A stretch of DNA of 5,318 nt from Sulfolobaceae archaeon (GTDB taxonomy: Archaea > Thermoproteota > Thermoprotei_A > Sulfolobales > Sulfolobaceae). Position 1 is the first letter of the stretch. Each line of letters starts with the position of its first letter. Under the pieces are notes generated by a model, which saw only the letters and a program-made list of their open reading frames with translations, did no database searches and had not been told where the DNA came from. Where the stretch lies: positions 1 to 5,318 of the forward strand of contig JAPYVG010000106.1 of assembly GCA_028277025.1 (NCBI GenBank), given 5' to 3'. Position numbers and translations under genes: made by a program. Below, in pieces: positions 1-5,318 of this stretch.

Positions 1-560
1 TTCAAAGCTGAAGCTATAGCTCTAAGTAAACCTTCAACCAATAAATATCTATGTTTGTTATCTACTTTTTTAACGCTTACATACAAATTAGTATTAACAT
101 ACCGTAAAATGTGTCTATCAATAATAGCCAGCTCAAAGTATCCTAGATTACGGAGGAAGTGGCTAGCTTCTTTATAACCTAAACCTTTAATGTTATTTAC
201 CAGAAATTCTCTAGCTTCAAATTGGTCAATGTCAGCTATAGGTTTCACTAATGTCTTTATCCTTCCGTAATATTTTTCGATTGCTTCTCTTATATACCGG
301 GATTTAAGATTATAAAATCTATATCCAGAATCTCTTAAAATTACAGAGATCTGCTCTACATCTAATAATTTAATGTCATGAGAGTATAGGTTATTTAAGG
401 CCTTATAAGCAGATATGAAAGAAGAATTAGCGGTAAGTAAACAAAGTATTAATTCCCTAAACCAAATTTCTTCTCCTGCTTTATTATTTAATAAAAATTC
501 CTCAACTCTTTCTAGCACTCTTGCTCTTAGCTTTTTGTCTTGAACCAGCTCTCTTAGCAC
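1..560 (-). CDS. ogg: 8-oxoguanine DNA glycosylase / AP lyase, archaeal Ogg2 type (3' end cut off)
   Basis: This base-excision repair enzyme removes 8-oxoguanine from DNA and then cleaves the abasic strand by its lyase activity. About 186 codons are visible and the stop lies beyond the left edge; Ogg2 proteins are about 205-210 residues, so most of the enzyme is present. The helix-hairpin-helix/GPD core is clear: a hairpin GLGYKEASHFLRN at about 126-138 carries the expected Schiff-base lysine K130, and AIIDRHI at 145-151 carries the catalytic aspartate D148, with the 18-residue spacing of the family. Upstream, WFRELILCLLTANSS (33-47) and YRFYNLKSRYI (80-90) also match the family as I recall it. 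I chose GTG at 560-558 because it adds LRELVQDKKLRARVLERV, which resembles the remembered Sulfolobus Ogg N-terminus. GTG at 518 would lose 14 residues. It is downstream of, and overlaps by 59 bases, the 182-aa gene, so it is probably co-transcribed. No good Shine-Dalgarno precedes either start. Confidence 0.93.
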   Translation of the reverse strand, partial: MLRELVQDKKLRARVLERVEEFLLNNKAGEEIWFRELILCLLTANSSFISAYKALNNLYSHDIKLLDVEQISVILRDSGYRFYNLKSRYIREAIEKYYGRIKTLVKPIADIDQFEAREFLVNNIKGLGYKEASHFLRNLGYFELAIIDRHILRYVNTNLYVSVKKVDNKHRYLLVEGLLRAIASAL

Positions 561-1050
561 TCTTCTTTTTCTTACTCTTAGCTTTATTTTTAGACTTTTT
601 AGCTGTTGACTCCTTAGTTCCCTTAGGCTTAGAGTTTATTTCTCCTTTAGATATTATCTTAGTAAATCCGTTCTCAAAATCTAAGACTACAAAAGGTTTA
701 TCAAAGTTCTCATTGATATCCACCCCTATTAGTTTATAATCCTTATCAAAGAACGTAAGATACTCCATTCCCACTGATTCCACATTCTGAAGATCTTTAG
801 GATAACCGATCCTAAGTAACTTCAAGGGTTCAGGCAAAGTGTACCTCATTAAACTTGGAGTATTAACTACTCTAAATTTATTAGCTATAACGAGAGACAT
901 ATGGGAAGTATCTTGAGAAGTAGTTTTTTCTGCCTCTTCTTCATCTTTAACGTTAACTAATTCTTCCTTCTCTTTAGCAACTTTATAACCGATTAGACCA
1001 GGGAGTAACTCTACTGGTTCCAATTTATAATACAAGACTACAGCCTGCAC
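502..1050 (-). CDS. Unrecognised 182-aa protein with Lys/Ser/Arg-rich C-terminal tail
   Basis: I do not recognise the family. It opens with GTG at 1050 and ends at TGA 504-502. A hydrophobic N-terminal stretch (VVLYYKLEPVELLPGLIGYKVA, about 4-25) leads into an acidic, low-complexity linker at about 26-45 (many Glu, Lys and Asp). A mixed alpha/beta-looking domain follows at about 51-137, with short beta-like strands such as YKLIGVDI and FVVLDF. The tail at about 141-182 is nearly all Lys, Ser, Ala and Arg, like disordered tails that bind nucleic acid. No signal peptide or membrane helix is evident. A TATA box lies just upstream, so it probably leads a two-gene transcript with ogg; the tail and the partner suggest a DNA- or RNA-associated role, but that is inference. 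The tail-coding DNA doubles as the start of ogg in another frame. An internal Met51 start is possible but would discard plausible coding sequence. Confidence 0.8.
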   Translation of the reverse strand: MQAVVLYYKLEPVELLPGLIGYKVAKEKEELVNVKDEEEAEKTTSQDTSHMSLVIANKFRVVNTPSLMRYTLPEPLKLLRIGYPKDLQNVESVGMEYLTFFDKDYKLIGVDINENFDKPFVVLDFENGFTKIISKGEINSKPKGTKESTAKKSKNKAKSKKKKSAKRAGSRQKAKSKSARKS

Positions 1051-1064
1051 TTTTTATTCCTACT

Positions 1065-1074
1065 ATATTTATAA
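1065..1074 (-). promoter_or_regulatory. TATA box for the 182-aa gene / ogg unit
   Basis: On the minus strand the sequence reads TTATAAATAT, centred about 20 bp before the GTG at 1050. Archaeal TATA boxes sit about 26 bp before the transcription start, so the transcript would begin at or slightly inside this start codon. That fits a leaderless mRNA, and the spacing is a little short, which leaves the exact start codon somewhat open. No Shine-Dalgarno motif lies between the box and the GTG. Confidence 0.55.
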
Positions 1075-1101
1075 TCTTCTCCTAATAATAGTTACTCTTG
1101 G

Positions 1102-1124
1102 AGGAAAAGGTAACACCTTATCCT
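1102..1124. repeat. 23-bp hyphenated palindrome, candidate operator
   Basis: Two 10-bp arms, AGGAAAAGGT (1102-1111) and ACCTTATCCT (1115-1124), are reverse complements except at one position (1106/1120) and are separated by AAC. The element lies between two divergent promoters and ends about 4 bp before the TATA box of the zinc-ribbon gene, where the BRE would lie. Archaeal regulators of the Lrp and GntR/YtrA kinds bind dyads of this size and placement, so an operator or activator site is the simplest reading. As RNA it would lie upstream of the predicted start of the rightward transcript, so a hairpin role is less likely. Function is inferred. Confidence 0.5.
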
Positions 1125-1128
1125 TACG

Positions 1129-1140
1129 ATAAATATAAAT
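1129..1140 (+). promoter_or_regulatory. TATA box for the zinc-ribbon operon
   Basis: ATAAATATAAAT is centred near 1135. Transcription would start around 1160-1163, only a few bases before the ATG at 1165, giving a leaderless or near-leaderless message as is common for first genes in Sulfolobales. No Shine-Dalgarno motif precedes the ATG, in agreement. Confidence 0.65.
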
Positions 1141-1164
1141 ACATGATAGAAGGTAGTATATCGC

Positions 1165-1383
1165 ATGAGTATTAAAGGCAGAGGAAGCACAGCTTACGGA
1201 CATATAGGATGGGTTCAAGTTTACTGTAGAATATGTAACAGAAAATTAAAGATGGGAACTGATATAGTATATAAGTGCCCAAAGTGCGAAAAGAAGTATA
1301 GGGCCTATTTCTGTGAGGCTGATGCGAGGGGTTTAAAGTATAGATGTCCTTACTGTGGGAGCGAACTTGTCCAAACAGTTTAA
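1165..1383 (+). CDS. Small 72-aa seven-cysteine zinc-ribbon protein
   Basis: This is a short, basic, soluble protein with three CxxC knuckles: C21-x2-C24, C38-x2-C41 and C61-x2-C64 (in CPYCG), plus a lone C50 in YFCEADARG; H13 is a further possible ligand. The knuckles are the hallmark of treble-clef or zinc-ribbon folds that bind one or two zinc ions. The Gly/Lys/Arg-rich N-terminus (MSIKGRGS) suggests RNA or protein binding, but I do not recognise the exact family and give no specific function. It is not ribosomal protein L37Ae or RNA polymerase subunit P, whose sequences differ. The ATG start lies a few bases after the predicted transcription start. It is first in a two-gene unit, and the next gene begins inside its last codons, which implies coupled expression. 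Likely real: good context, a promoter and conserved-looking motifs. Confidence 0.88.
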   Translation: MSIKGRGSTAYGHIGWVQVYCRICNRKLKMGTDIVYKCPKCEKKYRAYFCEADARGLKYRCPYCGSELVQTV

Positions 1384-1687
1384 GAAAATTCTATTCAATA
1401 ACAAAGATCTCGTATTAATTGGAAATCTTTTTTATGCGGACACAGATTTAATAGTTAATAATACAGAAAAACTAAAAGTCACTAATAGCATTAACAATGT
1501 CATTTATGTGGAATTAAATATTGAGAACGACTCTTACAGAATAGTGAAAGGAGTTTTATGCAAATCGAGGATACACACTTACCTATGTAATATCGTAGCT
1601 GAGATGAAAAAGGAAATAACAGACGATGAAGAGATAAAACAAATTTACCTGAAGATGCTGGAGGAAGTAGCTAAAGTCATTACGTAA
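1355..1687 (+). CDS. Unrecognised 110-aa protein, second gene of the zinc-ribbon operon
   Basis: I do not recognise a family. The frame opens with GTG at 1355, 29 bases inside the zinc-ribbon gene. A TTG at 1367 (giving MSKQFKKIL) is an alternative that shortens the overlap to 17 bases; neither has a strong Shine-Dalgarno, although GTGGGAG lies just before the TTG. The N-terminal half looks beta-rich (DLVLIGNLFY about 19-28, NVIYVELNIE about 48-57, YRIVKGVL about 61-68). The C-terminal half looks helical (HTYLCNIVAEMKKEI and EEIKQIYLKMLEEVAKVI). There are two cysteines (about 69 and 77), no membrane segment and no signal peptide. The alpha/beta layout is loosely like small KEOPS Pcc1-type subunits, but I see no diagnostic motif and do not assign it. 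Its 3' end overlaps the convergent 104-aa gene by 43 bp. The close coupling suggests it works with the zinc-ribbon protein. Confidence 0.72.
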   Translation: MGANLSKQFKKILFNNKDLVLIGNLFYADTDLIVNNTEKLKVTNSINNVIYVELNIENDSYRIVKGVLCKSRIHTYLCNIVAEMKKEITDDEEIKQIYLKMLEEVAKVIT

Positions 1688-1959
1688 CCTTGTTCTCTGA
1701 GTCTGGTAGCTAGCTGGGATAAGATATTAACTAAAGACTGAGAATTATGAGACTGAACCTTTAAACGAACATTAAGCTGTCTCCCTTCATTAAACGAGGT
1801 AAATACTAACACCAAAACATCAGCGGAAGGAGCACAGAGTAGCGAAGCTCCCGCTTTTACAACATTACAGATCTCCTTTAACTCCTTCTCAATAAGTTCT
1901 AATGCATATGTGCTTCTCAGAACATTAGATGGATCTGAAGGAAGTATAGTGTATTCCAC
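1645..1959 (-). CDS. Unrecognised 104-aa protein, last gene of the flavoprotein operon
   Basis: I do not recognise a family. It starts at GTG 1959, 13 bases after the stop of the 131-aa gene, and ends at TAA 1647-1645, inside the 3' end of the convergent 110-aa gene. A short N-terminal strand (EYTIL) is followed by a long helix (about 12-36, rich in Leu, Glu and Lys), a hydrophobic strand with Cys (LLCAPSADVLVLVF about 40-53), a strand RQLNVRLKVQ (about 60-69), a helix (about 73-90) and a final strand (YVMTLATS). This looks like a small compact alpha/beta fold with no membrane segment. A Shine-Dalgarno GGGGTGAG sits 12 bases before the GTG. The frame stays open upstream (…ATT ATT TTT GAA GTG), so a rare ATT start giving IFEVEYTIL cannot be excluded. 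Codon use resembles its neighbours, which supports a real gene. Confidence 0.72.
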   Translation of the reverse strand: MEYTILPSDPSNVLRSTYALELIEKELKEICNVVKAGASLLCAPSADVLVLVFTSFNEGRQLNVRLKVQSHNSQSLVNILSQLATRLREQGYVMTLATSSSIFR

Positions 1960-1971
1960 TTCAAAAATAAT

Positions 1972-1979
1972 CTCACCCC
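1972..1979 (-). promoter_or_regulatory. Shine-Dalgarno for the 104-aa gene
   Basis: The minus strand reads GGGGTGAG, a strong match to the archaeal anti-Shine-Dalgarno, and overlaps the TGA stop of the preceding 131-aa gene. The spacer to GTG 1959 is 12 bases, somewhat long, which is why the start of that gene is less certain. Confidence 0.55.
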
Positions 1980-2368
1980 TTAGGAAGCTTTATGTTAATT
2001 CCTTTAATCGGGATCTTGAGCTCTTCAAATAGGGCTCTAACTTGCTCGGCGTAGGTTGGCTCTCCTTTCACTAGTTTTAACTTTAATTTTCTATAATTGA
2101 ATTCAGAAACTACATTACCATCTTTATAGACCGTGACCTTTCCCCTTACCTTATTTTTTAGATTTTTTAAGAAAACTAAATGTATGAAAATTCCCTTATC
2201 TGGTATTATAACTAACGTTCTATCTCCTATCTTGTAAGTGGGAGGAACTTTACTCTTTACCTTAACGGTTTTATATTCTACTAGTTTACCGTTCTCCAAG
2301 GTGTAAAGTAAACTCCTTATTGCATGCTTACCGGTCTTACTCTTACTATTTTCTAAGTATACCTCCAC
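1973..2368 (-). CDS. Unrecognised 131-aa basic beta-rich protein, middle gene of the flavoprotein operon
   Basis: I do not recognise a family. The protein is very lysine-rich and mostly beta-like. Alternating hydrophobic strands run through [22 protein letters not shown] (about 17-38), [19 protein letters not shown] (about 48-66) and [24 protein letters not shown] (about 77-100). It ends in a short helix [12 protein letters not shown] and a final [11 protein letters not shown]. This resembles a small beta-barrel or sandwich; there is no signal peptide, cysteine or membrane helix. It starts at GTG 2368, with GAGGT nine bases upstream, inside the last codons of the flavoprotein gene (23-bp overlap), so the two are translationally coupled. 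Its stop shares bases with the Shine-Dalgarno of the next gene. Position suggests a partner or accessory of the flavoprotein, but no sequence motif proves it. Confidence 0.82.
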   Translation of the reverse strand: MEVYLENSKSKTGKHAIRSLLYTLENGKLVEYKTVKVKSKVPPTYKIGDRTLVIIPDKGIFIHLVFLKNLKNKVRGKVTVYKDGNVVSEFNYRKLKLKLVKGEPTYAEQVRALFEELKIPIKGINIKLPKG

Positions 2369-3326
2369 TTTTCACAAACCTCGCTGACTCTGTTATACCT
2401 TCAGGAGTTAATTTATCTTCTAAATAAGCGTCTATAAGAATTTCGTTCTTAAACAAGAATTTTAAGAGACCCTTCCTTAAAGATAACCCACTTTTTCTGT
2501 ATAACAAAAGAATTTTATGCTGTAACATAATACTGTCCTCTAAGCTTTTCAAAGCGGAGTCTAATCTCTCTTCAAACCTATTAAAGTCGTACGATAGTAC
2601 CTCATAAGCCTTTATTGCAGAAATAGCAGAGGGCCTAATTCCCTCACCGCTCAGAGGAAAGACTAACCCTCTAGCTTCACCTATTCTTCCAACCTTATTA
2701 TGGACTGGGGAAATGGAAATAGGAGCACCTCTCATGTCTAACAATTCGAAATTACCGTATCTCTCTTTCATATACTTAAGTAAGAGCTCCTTTGAGTTTT
2801 TATACTCTATGAAACCAGCTCCTATGTTAAGTAACCCTTCTTCAGCTGGGAATATCCAATAAAAACCCGTGTATTTAGTATCGAACTCAAAAATAGCTTC
2901 ATCAGTAAATTTATCAGTCTTTATAATAGCCCTTGTCGTGTACACTACATCCCTATCCATATCATATGGACCCTTAGCGTCTATGACTAGATCAAAGTCC
3001 TCTTTTCTAAATTCACTTACGTGGTTAAAACCTAAATTTTTACGCATGTCATTAATCCATTTCCATTTGTCTATTACTAACCACTTCGTATGCCTATATT
3101 CTACGTCGTAAACTCTCTCCCCATCTATATAAAAAGCGAACCTCTTAATCCCGAACTTGACTTCCCAAGGATACGGAGTAGAAAAAACGTTAGGTACTAT
3201 ATCTCCGCAAGGTTTAACATACTTGTTTATTACATCGAATAACTTTACCTCATGATTTGTCTTAGCCTTTAACAAGTAACCTAGTAGTGATCCTGATACT
3301 CCACCACCAATAACTGCAATCTTCAT
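2346..3326 (-). CDS. FAD-dependent oxidoreductase, geranylgeranyl-reductase-like family
   Basis: This 326-aa cytosolic or membrane-peripheral flavoprotein has the sequence marks of the geranylgeranyl reductase (GGR) family, whose archaeal members saturate the isoprenoid chains of membrane lipids or quinones. The N-terminal Rossmann motif AVIGGGVSG (4-12), with D31 at the end of the second strand, binds the FAD adenosine. KPCGD (38-42) is the GGR cysteine motif. DLVIDAKG (112-119) is the second FAD contact. YTGFYWIFP (152-160) matches the GGR YxWxFP substrate-pocket motif, and [14 protein letters not shown] (224-237) is the FAD-closing GxGI loop. It is shorter than typical GGRs (about 390-450 residues), mainly at the C-terminus. 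ATG 3326 is chosen because it starts right at MKIAVIGGG; a TTG at 3335 adds only three residues. It heads an operon with two orphan genes. Substrate is unknown, so a lipid, quinone or other polyprenyl target is inference. Confidence 0.85.
   Translation of the reverse strand: MKIAVIGGGVSGSLLGYLLKAKTNHEVKLFDVINKYVKPCGDIVPNVFSTPYPWEVKFGIKRFAFYIDGERVYDVEYRHTKWLVIDKWKWINDMRKNLGFNHVSEFRKEDFDLVIDAKGPYDMDRDVVYTTRAIIKTDKFTDEAIFEFDTKYTGFYWIFPAEEGLLNIGAGFIEYKNSKELLLKYMKERYGNFELLDMRGAPISISPVHNKVGRIGEARGLVFPLSGEGIRPSAISAIKAYEVLSYDFNRFEERLDSALKSLEDSIMLQHKILLLYRKSGLSLRKGLLKFLFKNEILIDAYLEDKLTPEGITESARFVKSGGILRK
2378..2382 (-). promoter_or_regulatory. Shine-Dalgarno for the 131-aa gene
   Basis: GAGGT on the minus strand lies nine bases before GTG 2368 and within the coding end of the flavoprotein gene. 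It supports the GTG as the true start and shows Shine-Dalgarno-led translation at an internal operon gene. Confidence 0.6.
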
Positions 3327-3350
3327 TTCCAACAATTTTTAACCTCATAC

Positions 3351-3360
3351 CTTATAAAAT
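3351..3360. promoter_or_regulatory. Near-symmetric TATA box shared by valS and the flavoprotein operon
   Basis: CTTATAAAAT on the plus strand reads ATTTTATAAG on the minus strand, so each direction has a TATA-like element around the same TTATAA core. The core centre is about 27-28 bp from the valS ATG (3382) and about 28-29 bp from the flavoprotein ATG (3326). No other well-placed TATA box fits the 55-bp gap for either gene. Both transcripts would be leaderless or carry a leader of a few bases. Neither flank has a clear BRE that would fix one direction. Confidence 0.6.
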
Positions 3361-3381
3361 AGTGGTAAAATAGGTGAAACA

Positions 3382-5318
3382 ATGCTAACACAGGAGGAGA
3401 TTAATAAAAAGATGGAAGAATGGCCTAAGCATTATGATCCTAAGTCGATTGAGTTAAAGTGGCAAAAAATCTGGTTAAGCCAAGAGTTTTGGGAGAAAGT
3501 CTTCAGGTTTAAGGATGAGGATACGCAATCGCCCACCTTCGTTATAGATACTCCTCCGCCTTTCACGAGCGGAGAACTTCACATGGGTCACGCATATTGG
3601 GTTTCCATTGCTGATACTATAGCGAGACTTAAGAGACTCCAAGGATATAATGTGCTTTTACCTCAGGGATGGGACACACAAGGGTTACCTACCGAGCTGA
3701 AAGTCCAGTACAAGCTCGGTATTCCTAAGGATAACAGGGAACTGTTTCTCAAAAAATGCATTGAGTGGACAGAGGATATGATTAAGAGAATGAAAGAAGC
3801 TATGATTAGACTTGGCTACAGACCAGAGTGGGAAAGATTTGAGTACAGAACTTACGAAGAAAAGTATAGAAGAGTAATACAGAAAAGCTTACTGCAGATG
3901 TTTGAGAACGGACTAATAGAAATGAAGGAGGGCCCAGTATACTGGTGTCCTAAGTGCGAGACTGCATTAGCTCAAAGTGAAGTAGGATACCTTGAGAAAG
4001 AAGGAATTCTAGCTTATATTAGATTCCCTCTCAAGGATGGTGGAGATATAATAATAGCAACAACCAGACCTGAATTATTGGGAGCAACACAAGCTGTAGC
4101 AGTACATCCGGAAGACGAACGATACAAGAACTTGATAGGAAAAACGGTTATAGTTCCCGTGTTTAATAAAGAGGTAAAAATAATTGCCGATAAGTCTGTG
4201 GAAAAGGAATTCGGAACTGGTGCAGTAATGATAAGCACTTACGGAGACCCTCAAGACATAAAGTGGCAATTAATGTACAACTTACCTGTAACAGAACTGC
4301 TAGACGAGAAAGGCAGAATGAAAAACACTAACGGGTTGTTGGACGGGTTGAAGGTCACCGAAGCCAGAAAGAAGATGGTGGAAATACTAAAACAACAAGG
4401 TTACTTAGTGAAAGTAGAGAATATCAAGCACAACGTTTTATCTCATACTGAGAGAAGCGACTGTCTGTCTCCTATAGAGTTCCTTACAAAGAAACAAATA
4501 TACATAAGAACTCTGCCGTTTAAATCACAATTGCTAGAAGAATATAAAAAAATGAAATTCATTCCTTCCAGAATGTCTCATTATCTTGAAGACTGGATCA
4601 ATAGCTTGGAATGGGATTGGAACATAAGCAGACAAAGAGTCTATGGAACACCCTTACCGTTCTGGTATTGTGACAACGGGCATCTAGTCCCCGCTAAAGA
4701 AGAACAACTCCCAATAGATCCTACGAAAATCTCTCCTCCTGTAGATAAATGTCCTAAATGTGGTCTTCCTTTAAAGCCAATAACCGATGTAGCTGATGTA
4801 TGGATCGATTCCAGCGTTACAGTGATTTACCTAACTGGTTTTTACACCGACAAGAATAGATTTTCGAGGACTTTCCCTGCATCAATAAGGTTACAAGGGA
4901 CGGATATCATAAGAACGTGGTTATTTTACACTTTTTTCAGAACTCTCATGCTAACTGGGAATATACCGTTTAAAGAGGTACTAATTAATGGGCAGGTGTT
5001 AGGACCCGACGGAACTAGAATGAGTAAAAGTAAAGGGAACGTGGTTAATCCACTGGATAGGATAGACGAATTTGGTGCCGATGCAATAAGGCTTACATTA
5101 TTAGATGCAAGAATAGGAGACGACTTTCCATTCAAATGGGAAACCGTAAAGGCGAAGAAACTGCTACTTCAAAAGTTGTGGAACGCTGGAAGACTTTCAT
5201 ATCCCTTCATAGGAAAGAAGAAGTTCGAAAAACCTCTAACCTTAAACACTATTGACCAATGGATCTTAGCTGAGCACAAGAGATTTATAGAAAAAGTCAT
5301 TAGTGCATACGATAATTA
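3382..5318 (+). CDS. valS: Valyl-tRNA synthetase (3' end cut off)
   Basis: This class I aminoacyl-tRNA synthetase attaches valine to tRNA-Val in the cytosol and edits mischarged threonine. About 645 of the usual roughly 800 codons are present; the anticodon-binding C-terminus lies beyond the right edge. [13 protein letters not shown] (58-70) holds the class I HxGH signature (67-70), and [10 protein letters not shown] is the ValRS-type pocket motif. CPKC (189-192), and C430 with CPKC (457-460), look like zinc knuckles. The CP1 editing domain spans about 200-320, with TTRPE (227-231) and [15 protein letters not shown] (278-292), where D292 is the likely editing aspartate. DVWIDSS and the RMSKS loop (546-550, an archaeal variant of KMSKS) complete the active site. 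Start is ATG 3382, about 27 bp after the TATA box, implying a leaderless mRNA. A GGTGA lies only four bases upstream and would probably not be transcribed. No frameshift or missing catalytic residue is seen. Confidence 0.97.
   Translation, partial: MLTQEEINKKMEEWPKHYDPKSIELKWQKIWLSQEFWEKVFRFKDEDTQSPTFVIDTPPPFTSGELHMGHAYWVSIADTIARLKRLQGYNVLLPQGWDTQGLPTELKVQYKLGIPKDNRELFLKKCIEWTEDMIKRMKEAMIRLGYRPEWERFEYRTYEEKYRRVIQKSLLQMFENGLIEMKEGPVYWCPKCETALAQSEVGYLEKEGILAYIRFPLKDGGDIIIATTRPELLGATQAVAVHPEDERYKNLIGKTVIVPVFNKEVKIIADKSVEKEFGTGAVMISTYGDPQDIKWQLMYNLPVTELLDEKGRMKNTNGLLDGLKVTEARKKMVEILKQQGYLVKVENIKHNVLSHTERSDCLSPIEFLTKKQIYIRTLPFKSQLLEEYKKMKFIPSRMSHYLEDWINSLEWDWNISRQRVYGTPLPFWYCDNGHLVPAKEEQLPIDPTKISPPVDKCPKCGLPLKPITDVADVWIDSSVTVIYLTGFYTDKNRFSRTFPASIRLQGTDIIRTWLFYTFFRTLMLTGNIPFKEVLINGQVLGPDGTRMSKSKGNVVNPLDRIDEFGADAIRLTLLDARIGDDFPFKWETVKAKKLLLQKLWNAGRLSYPFIGKKKFEKPLTLNTIDQWILAEHKRFIEKVISAYDN

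Noticed and set aside
521..739. Plus-strand open frame of 72 codons with a very hydrophobic, membrane-like start
   Set aside because: It is the antisense of the Lys-rich tail: AAG/AAA codons read backwards as Leu/Phe, giving false transmembrane character. It has no promoter or ribosome site.
1165..1383. Ribosomal protein L37Ae or RNA polymerase subunit P
   Set aside because: Length and cysteines invite the idea, but the Sulfolobus forms of both differ clearly in sequence and in number of CxxC pairs.
1622..1652. C/D box small RNA (CGATGA followed by CTGA)
   Set aside because: The C box is imperfect, the C' and D' boxes are not convincing, and the segment lies inside two coding genes.
1355..1687. 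KEOPS subunit Pcc1
   Set aside because: Small alpha/beta layout and zinc-protein neighbour suggested it, but no Pcc1 signature could be matched by eye. A profile search would decide.
2869..3111. Plus-strand open frame of 80 codons
   Set aside because: It lies wholly antisense to the flavoprotein gene, whose family motifs are clear, and has no start signal.
3327..3335. TTG 3335 as start of the flavoprotein
   Set aside because: It adds only three residues before the canonical MKIAVIGGG start, and ATG is stronger and better spaced from the TATA box.
4014..4269. Two overlapping minus-strand open frames
   Set aside because: Both lie antisense to the editing domain of valS, and their residues show no motif.
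4926..5135. Minus-strand open frame of 69 codons
   Set aside because: It is antisense to the RMSKS region of valS, with no start signal.

Overview
The window is compact, AT-rich archaeal chromosome, most likely from a member of the Sulfolobales (Sulfolobus / Acidianus / Sulfurisphaera type). This rests on the archaeal-type ValRS, an archaeal Ogg2-type 8-oxoguanine glycosylase, a GGR-type flavoprotein, TATA boxes about 20-28 bp upstream of first-gene start codons (leaderless or near-leaderless transcripts), GGTGA/GAGGT Shine-Dalgarno motifs only at internal operon genes, many GTG starts, and gene overlaps. The genus cannot be fixed from the sequence alone.

Layout. (1) Bases 1-1050, minus strand: a two-gene unit of an unrecognised 182-aa protein with a Lys/Ser/Arg-rich tail, then the DNA repair enzyme Ogg, which runs off the left edge. 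Their reading frames overlap by about 59 bases. (2) Bases 1051-1164: a divergent control region with a TATA box facing each way and a 23-bp hyphenated palindrome next to the rightward TATA box. (3) Bases 1165-1687, plus strand: a 72-aa seven-cysteine zinc-ribbon protein overlapped by an unrecognised 110-aa protein. (4) Bases 1645-3326, minus strand: a three-gene operon (GGR-like FAD oxidoreductase, then 131-aa and 104-aa orphans) that converges on unit 3 with a 43-bp tail-to-tail overlap. (5) Bases 3382-5318, plus strand: valyl-tRNA synthetase, cut by the right edge, divergent from the flavoprotein operon over a 55-bp gap whose one near-symmetric TATA element lies about equally far from both start codons.

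The window has no tRNA, rRNA, CRISPR array or mobile element that I can see. There is no gene-free stretch over 300 bases; the longest is about 114 bases. ValRS (translation) and Ogg (repair of oxidised guanine) have clear roles. The flavoprotein is assigned at family level, plausibly isoprenoid or lipid double-bond reduction. Four small proteins are orphans to me. I do not see an obvious new defence or mobile system. The most interesting material is the orphan genes in two small operons, the shared promoter, the palindrome and the overlapping starts and ends.
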